Shown here: positions 60,001 through 64,000 of the stretch, in pieces | Layout: each line of letters starts with the position of its first letter | How positions within the stretch are numbered: the stretch's first letter is position 1 | Source: Hevea brasiliensis | Lineage: Eukaryota; Streptophyta; Magnoliopsida; Malpighiales; Euphorbiaceae | Direction of reading: 5' to 3' | DNA length: 64,000 nt | NCBI RefSeq assembly: GCF_030052815.1 | Contig: NC_079505.1 | Location: 77,570,351 to 77,634,350 of the forward strand | Program-made: the position numbers and the translations under genes | Notes under the pieces: generated by a model | Databases searched by the model: none | Told to the model about the DNA's origin: nothing | Seen by the model: the letters and a program-made list of their open reading frames with translations, nothing else

Positions 60001-62369
60001 CTATTACTCTGTAGTCTACATTCACACTGTTACCACTTTGACTATTATTAAAGAGATCATCAAAATAATTTCTCCATCTTTCTTTAATGTCCTCATCTTT
60101 CATCAACACTTTTCCTTCTTTATCCTTAATGCACCTAACTTTATTGAGATCTTTGACATTTCTTCTCTCCTCCTTGCTAATCTATAAATATTTTTCTCCC
60201 CTTCTTTAATTCCAAGTTTTTCATATAACTTTTCAAAAGCCTACGCTCTTGCTTGACTAACAGTCTTTTTTGCCACTTTCTTCGCTATCTTGTACTGTTC
60301 ATAAGCCTCATTATTATCACACTGAGGTAATTTCTTATACCATTCACTCTTTCTCTTTACTGCCCTTTGTACTTCCTCATTCCACCACCACCTCTCTTTT
60401 GAGGTTGGTCCATGTCCTCTAGACTCCTCAAGTACTTTTCTAGCTACTTCCTTTGATGCCATCTGTATTCACATACCATTGGCCTCCACATCCAGCTTCC
60501 ATACTTCGGACTTGAGAAACTCATTTTTAAACTTCGCTTGCTTTACTCCTTTGAACTCCCACCACTTTGTTCGAGCTACAATATTTCTTCAAGCCTTACT
60601 TGAATTGTTCCTAAGCTTGACATCCAAGACCACTAGCTGATGTTGACTTGTTAAAACCTCTCCCGGAATAACCTTACAATAATTGCATAGAGCTCTATTT
60701 GTTTTTTGGTTAAGAGGAAGTCAATTTGGCTTTTATGTTATCCACTTTTAAAATTCACTAAATGCGACTTCCTTTTTATAAAGTAGGTATTTGCTAGTAT
60801 TAGGTCATACGCCATGGCAAAATCCAGGATGCTTTTCCCCTCCTCATTTCAGCTACCAAAACCAAAACCTCCATGAACACTCTCATAACCTTACGTATCT
60901 TCCTACATATCCATTCAAATCTCCACCGATGAGAACATTCTTTTTCATTCGGTATGCATTGCATTAGATCATCCATATCTTTCCAAAACCTTTGTTTACT
61001 CTCACTATCTAATCCTATTTGTGAGACATAAACATTAACTACATTTATTGTTTCTCCTTCTAGTACTAGCTTTACTAGTATAATTCTATCCTCTACTTTT
61101 TTCACAGCTATTACAGCATCTTTCAATGTCTTGTCTATGATCATGTCCACTCCGTTCTTATTTCTCTCCTTTTCGGTAAACCATATTTTGTATCCTGAAT
61201 CACTCACTTTCTTACTTTTCTCTCCTACCTATTTAGTCTCCTAAATGCAAGTAATATTCAACATTCTCCTTTCCAAGGTATCCATAAGCTTTATTAATTT
61301 TTCTGTAAGTAATTCAACATTCTAAGTACCAACCCTGATTCTCCTCCTAACCTGTTCCTTCCTAATTGATCTTCTTCTATGATATCTTCTATTGTTCTCT
61401 ATGTCTATCTTATGTTCTGTTCCACTATCTGTTCTATAACTTCTTTACCCACACCCGTCCATGATATGGGAACCTTTGCTCATTTAACACCACACTCGAG
61501 CACTGGCATGGCGCGTCACTTTCGGTAAACGTCCTACACCCTTGCATATTTCTCACTACACCTGAGCTTTGATATAGCGCGTCGTAAGTAGAAGACGCCC
61601 CAACGTTTATATGGTAAAAATTCATATCATGAGGTGTGACGAAGTTTTTACACTGGTTGTCACCTACAGCAACCCTCTTCCTTTATTTGGACTTGAAACC
61701 GACTAATCACAAACTATTTAGGCAGAGTTACATATGCAACAAGCTAAGCTTAAAAATTAGAAGAAATCAGCATGACTTGGACACAACACACGCAAGATTT
61801 TATAGAAATTTTAAGCACTTGCATTGTCTCAAATGTGCATATTTCTATAATATTATGATACTGAATGAACTATAAATATTCATTTGTGTAGGTGATTTTC
61901 ATTTTAAGGTCATATTCAATTGAATCAAGTCTTTATCCACGCTACTAGCAAGTAGCAAATGCAGACATGAGGTTGAAAATTAATTATTTAACTAACATCC
62001 GTGTGCAATAAAAAAGGAATTTTCAAGTATAGGACCCCTTCAAATTCAACTTCTTTGCTTAATGCTGCATCTTCAGCTCAACATATCTCTTCTATAATAG
62101 CTCAATGTGATCAAAATTTGGAAAATTGAGTCTGTTATTGGCATGAGAATAACATTACAAATGATAACAATAAGTAACTACTACGAAGCACGGAATTTAA
62201 GTTATTAGAAAGTTTGTCTTATCCTGATCTACAAAATTGATATATATCATTTATTAAAAAAGAGGAGATCAAAAATCAAACTCACCAGCATTTTACTTTT
62301 CACACTGAAGAATCCATCTGCATCAGCCACCACAGTTGGTTTTGATGCTCCAACAGCCATTATAGCCCC
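57042..62369 (-). CDS. LTA2: Plastid-type dihydrolipoamide acetyltransferase (pyruvate dehydrogenase E2), last two exons
   Basis: On the reverse strand an exon at 62369-62286 (28 codons: G-A-I-M-A-V-G-A-S-K-P-T-V-V...) and the terminal exon at 57146-57042 (VNVTADHRIVYGADLAAFLQ to a TAG) join in phase 0 through a GT-AG intron. This is the end of the 2-oxoacid dehydrogenase acyltransferase catalytic domain. The D-H-R-x-x-Y-G-A-D form, with Tyr where the mitochondrial enzymes have Asp (DHRxxDG), and the N-P-E-S-L-T-L tail, match the plastid E2 (Arabidopsis LTA2) as I remember it. The enzyme moves acetyl groups from lipoyl arms to CoA for fatty acid synthesis. The 5.1-kb intron carries a sense-oriented LINE. 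Upstream exons were not found up to 64000 and must lie beyond the window. Confidence 0.9.
57504..57521. repeat. Target site duplication, left copy, of the intronic LINE
   Basis: TTACATATGCAATAAGCT; the partner at 61728-61745 differs only at one base (T to C). Both copies touch the LINE ends. Confidence 0.85.
57572..57847 (-). pseudogene. C-terminal end of the LINE protein
   Basis: A 91-codon frame reads V-R-N-E-S-I-R-E-K-I-E-V-V-P-I-E-D-K then LRKGRLRWFGYMKYRHMEV and KRKGRPKVTWRRVVQHD. This R-L-R-W-F-G-H-like plus G-R-P-K-x-T-W pattern closes the ORF of many plant LINE proteins. It is separated from the RT domain by degenerate sequence (57850-58350) with stops. Confidence 0.8.
58354..58671 (-). 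pseudogene. Reverse transcriptase domain of the LINE
   Basis: The frame contains F-L-I-R-S-L-M-E-K-Y-R-D-V-K, HMVFIDFEKVYDSILKDILW and T-V-G-G-D-T-G-F, which correspond to RT blocks with the first catalytic Asp (F-I-D-F-E-K-V-Y-D). The F-A-D-D box should follow at about 58280-58340, but the frame is broken there and I can only see a degraded version (LMFADDIVLI-like words on the reverse strand near 58285-58310). Confidence 0.8.
58675..59698 (-). repeat. Tandem duplication inside the LINE, copy 1 (1024 bp)
   Basis: The segment from GCCAAATTAATAGGGAGAGA to ...TTAAGAGGAA repeats immediately as 59699-60720 with only a handful of substitutions and small indels. It covers the linker between endonuclease and RT, so the K-S-E-W-Y-K-K-L-P and I-K-E-R-W-R-N-Y-F-D-D-L-F segments occur twice. 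GAAG is shared at the junctions. Confidence 0.9.
58877..59441 (-). pseudogene. LINE linker region, copy 1 (two broken frames)
   Basis: Two frames, 59441-59115 and 59083-58877, encode R-W-W-W-N-E-E-V-Q-R-A-V-K-R-K-S-E-W-Y and E-R-W-R-N-Y-F-D-D-L-F-N, the standard charged linker of plant LINE proteins ahead of RT. A one-base deletion near 59120-59130 relative to copy 2 shifts the frame, and a stop at 58877-58879 ends it. Confidence 0.8.
59699..60720 (-). repeat. Tandem duplication inside the LINE, copy 2 (1022 bp)
   Basis: Near-identical partner of 58675-59698. Copy 2 reads on directly into the endonuclease region past 60720, as an undamaged LINE would; copy 1 reads directly into RT. This shows the duplication arose in an already complete element. 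Confidence 0.9.
59903..60462 (-). pseudogene. LINE linker region, copy 2 (two broken frames)
   Basis: Frames 60462-60241 and 60109-59903 repeat the copy 1 proteins with few changes, for example V-D-Y-R-V-I-E-K in place of V-D-Y-K-V-I-E-K. A 9-base deletion of I-R-E relative to copy 1 near 60450 and a stop at 60241 are specific to this copy. Confidence 0.8.
60800..61207 (-). pseudogene. Endonuclease domain of the LINE
   Basis: The frame reads G-Y-K-I-W-F-T-E-K-E-R-N-K-N-G-V-D-M-I, E-D-R-I-I-L-V-K-L, and I-N-V-V-N-V-Y-V-S-Q-I-G-L, the pattern of the apurinic-like endonuclease (V-V-N-V-Y-x-P-Q-x-G) that nicks target DNA. Ser replaces the usual Pro of A-P-Q. After about residue 95 the frame shifts away from the family (G-D-F-N-G-H site degraded near 60900). 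Confidence 0.8.
61434..61690 (-). other. 5' region of the LINE
   Basis: A short frame (61625-61434) reads V-G-A-S-S-T-Y-D-A-L-Y-Q-S-S-G-V and R-T-F-T-E-S-D-A-P-C-Q, a conserved leader of this plant LINE family. No function is known to me. Confidence 0.6.
61728..61745. repeat. Target site duplication, right copy, of the intronic LINE
   Basis: TTACATATGCAACAAGCT, matching 57504-57521 at 17 of 18 positions. Confidence 0.85.
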
Positions 62370-64000
62370 CTGAACAACATTCCAAAGTTCAAGCAAAAAT
62401 TACTAAGATAGCAATAAGTAGTTTTCACTAACTAATAGAAAAACAGCAGCAAGTGTATTTCATTAATCAATAAAAAAACAGCGATTAATAGATTCCATTA
62501 ACAAACAGATTTGGGAAGCTCATTCCATTGAAATCAACTATCAAATTTGCCCATTTACTTGTCCATTGTTCCCATTCCTAGTTGTTGGCATGAAGACGGG
62601 ATGGCATTCAAAAGAGGTTCCTTGTGGGAAGTTCAGAGGATGAATTTCTATTATTCCATAGAGATGAAAATTTAAACAGTTCTTAATAGAAATGTCATGG
62701 GAAAATAATAATAATTAATTAAGATTCAAGGTGGATAAAGATAACTTTTGCAGGACCTTCATAGGCTATATTGAAGTTAATAGACTTCCACATGGAGTAC
62801 ATGTGTGGTATCTTACAAGAAAGGTCTGGTTTCGCTCCACTATTGAGGTAAGAGATTAAGCTTCTATTTGCTTATTTGCATGATTCTTGGTCAGGAGATT
62901 CACACAAAAAGAAAAATTTGTTTATTTTCGCAATAGTTTCAAAAAGAGGAGCTATTAAAAAATTGTTTTTAGTATGGGTGGAGATCTAGCAATGCGATGC
63001 ACTACTTGCAAATCTCACAATTAGAAGATGCAGGTATAAAAGAATTCAAATGAAAGCCCTTAATCAGTCCTATGCGAACAGAGAGGGGTAGAGGGTAGAG
63101 GAAACATATAGTAATTTATCATTATAAAAACACTTTTCCTCGAAAGCTGTTTGAAAAGTAAAGTTCCTTTACTTTACAATTTACATATGTCCCTGAATAG
63201 ACATTTTATTTTCCAGAAGGAAGTGGAATTGCTTAATAATGACTTCTTCACCGTGAGTAGGAAAGAACTCTTTGGTTTTTCTTATATGTTACCATTGGCA
63301 CAATTTGGACTGACAGAACTTAAACATTTTAATCCATTTTGGAGTGCTGCTTATATAAAGCTAAATCAAAAGTAGGTGATGGGGAGAAAATCACATCAAA
63401 TATTAGGGTTTTATAAAATATTTTATTGATATTATAGGTAATTTTATAAATATTATAGTGGTTTGTGTTAATTAATTGTTTTTAGTAATTTAATAAGTTT
63501 TAATGAATTTTAACTTATTTTATTTTGTTTTATTAACTTTCATTGCAGATTTTTTTTTACACGGATATCACCCATGTGCCCATGTCTCACCAACATGTGT
63601 AATTGAAAGTGCAAGAGTTAAGCCAAGTTTCATCTTTGGAATGGGCAAGAGAATGGACCAAGGCGTGGTTTAAAACATCTATGGGAGTGTCACGGGCAGA
63701 GACATACATTCAAGGGTATTTTCAGTCCAGGAGGACAGAGAATAAGCATCAGCTGCAAGCTACGAAGGAGTGGGTGTGTGATGAAGGGAAAGACACACCT
63801 GTGGGTGTGTCCCATACGAAGTGACACCAGATTTCTTTAAGCTGACCAGGCAAATTGTGGGGAATATTTTATCAGGGCTTCAAAGTCTTTTCAAATACAC
63901 ATACAAGCTTCCCTTTCTTCATTTGAGGGATCTTTGGCCGACTTTTTCCATACTTAGCCAGAGGAGAAAAATTCAAAGGAGCTTTGGATGTCCAAGAACC
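62370..64000. other. Upstream intron of the E2 gene and unassigned sequence
   Basis: I searched the reverse strand for the E2 exon that should precede 62369 (N-L-G-M-F-G-V and P-P-G-T-G words) and did not find it, so this is probably intron running past the window edge. The forward frame at 63603-63824 (EWAREWTKAWFKTSMG...) is GC-richer than its surroundings and may be a repeat fragment or an unrecognised exon. A T-rich stretch precedes it (63400-63560). Confidence 0.45.

Larger units (their letters stand above)
57522..61727 (-). mobile_element. RTE-like LINE inserted in the plastid E2 intron
   Basis: Read on the reverse strand from 61727: a 5' region with A-S-S-T-Y-D-A-L-Y-Q-S-S-G-V, an endonuclease, a linker rich in charged residues, a reverse transcriptase and a C-terminal G-R-L-R-W-F-G-Y motif, then GGGTCGACTATATG-type sequence and a tail of GTTGAG/GGTTGAG repeats in place of poly-A. 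A short-repeat tail and a single endonuclease-RT frame fit the RTE clade. An 18-bp target duplication with one mismatch flanks it. Stops and frameshifts break the frame, and about 1.02 kb is tandemly duplicated inside. Removing the LINE would leave an intron of under 1 kb. Confidence 0.9.

Noticed and set aside
1..64000. tRNA, rRNA or other structured RNA genes
   Set aside because: No cloverleaf with A and B box sequences or rRNA core motif was recognised on either strand; the tRNA-like words found are retrotransposon primer sites.

Overview
The window is AT-rich nuclear DNA from a flowering plant. Spliced genes with GT-AG introns, long intergenic deserts, plant Ty3/gypsy, Ty1/copia and LINE retrotransposons, MITEs and long (AT)n/(TAA)n microsatellites all point to a eudicot. 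A woody eudicot of the Malpighiales/Euphorbiaceae type would fit, but that is only an impression; no sequence here proves the species.

Layout. 1-6913: degenerate Ty3/gypsy chromovirus of the Tekay/Del type, cut by the window start, with its 3' LTR at 4388-6913. A diverged inverted LTR fragment (6914-8729) follows head-on and forms a large imperfect palindrome. 8730-14760: AT-rich intergenic DNA. 14932-19501: intact 12-exon RAD23 gene (ubiquitin receptor). 21113-24418: copia element with two 230-bp LTRs and a large internal deletion. 25915-26520: foldback MITE. 27408-28575: decayed fragment of an NPF3-type transporter. 29493-30209: copia solo LTR with 5-bp target duplication that splits an unrecognised reverse-strand ORF. 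30.5-44 kb: AT-rich desert with microsatellites, a 1.4-kb foldback element, a CACTA-like MITE and a 91-bp tandem duplication. 44050-48245: intact four-exon NPF3.1-like transporter (582 aa). 48944-51591: ACD11-like glycolipid-transfer pseudogene. 51629-56394: degenerate copia element. 57042-62369 (reverse strand): last two recognisable exons of a plastid-type dihydrolipoamide acetyltransferase (pyruvate dehydrogenase E2). The intron between them holds an RTE-like LINE with an 18-bp target duplication and an internal 1.02-kb tandem duplication.

The functional genes are unrelated housekeeping or transport genes: protein turnover/DNA repair (RAD23), nitrite/gibberellin-type transport (NPF3), and plastid acetyl-CoA supply (E2). 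They do not form a pathway or cluster. The NPF copy and the NPF fragment, 16 kb apart in the same orientation, look like an old local duplication with one copy lost. I found no CRISPR array, tRNA, rRNA, or convincing undescribed gene system. The most distinctive items are structural: the LINE with its nested duplication in the E2 intron, the reading frame that closes across the solo LTR, the long palindromes, and the six-base Ala-Pro repeat in RAD23.
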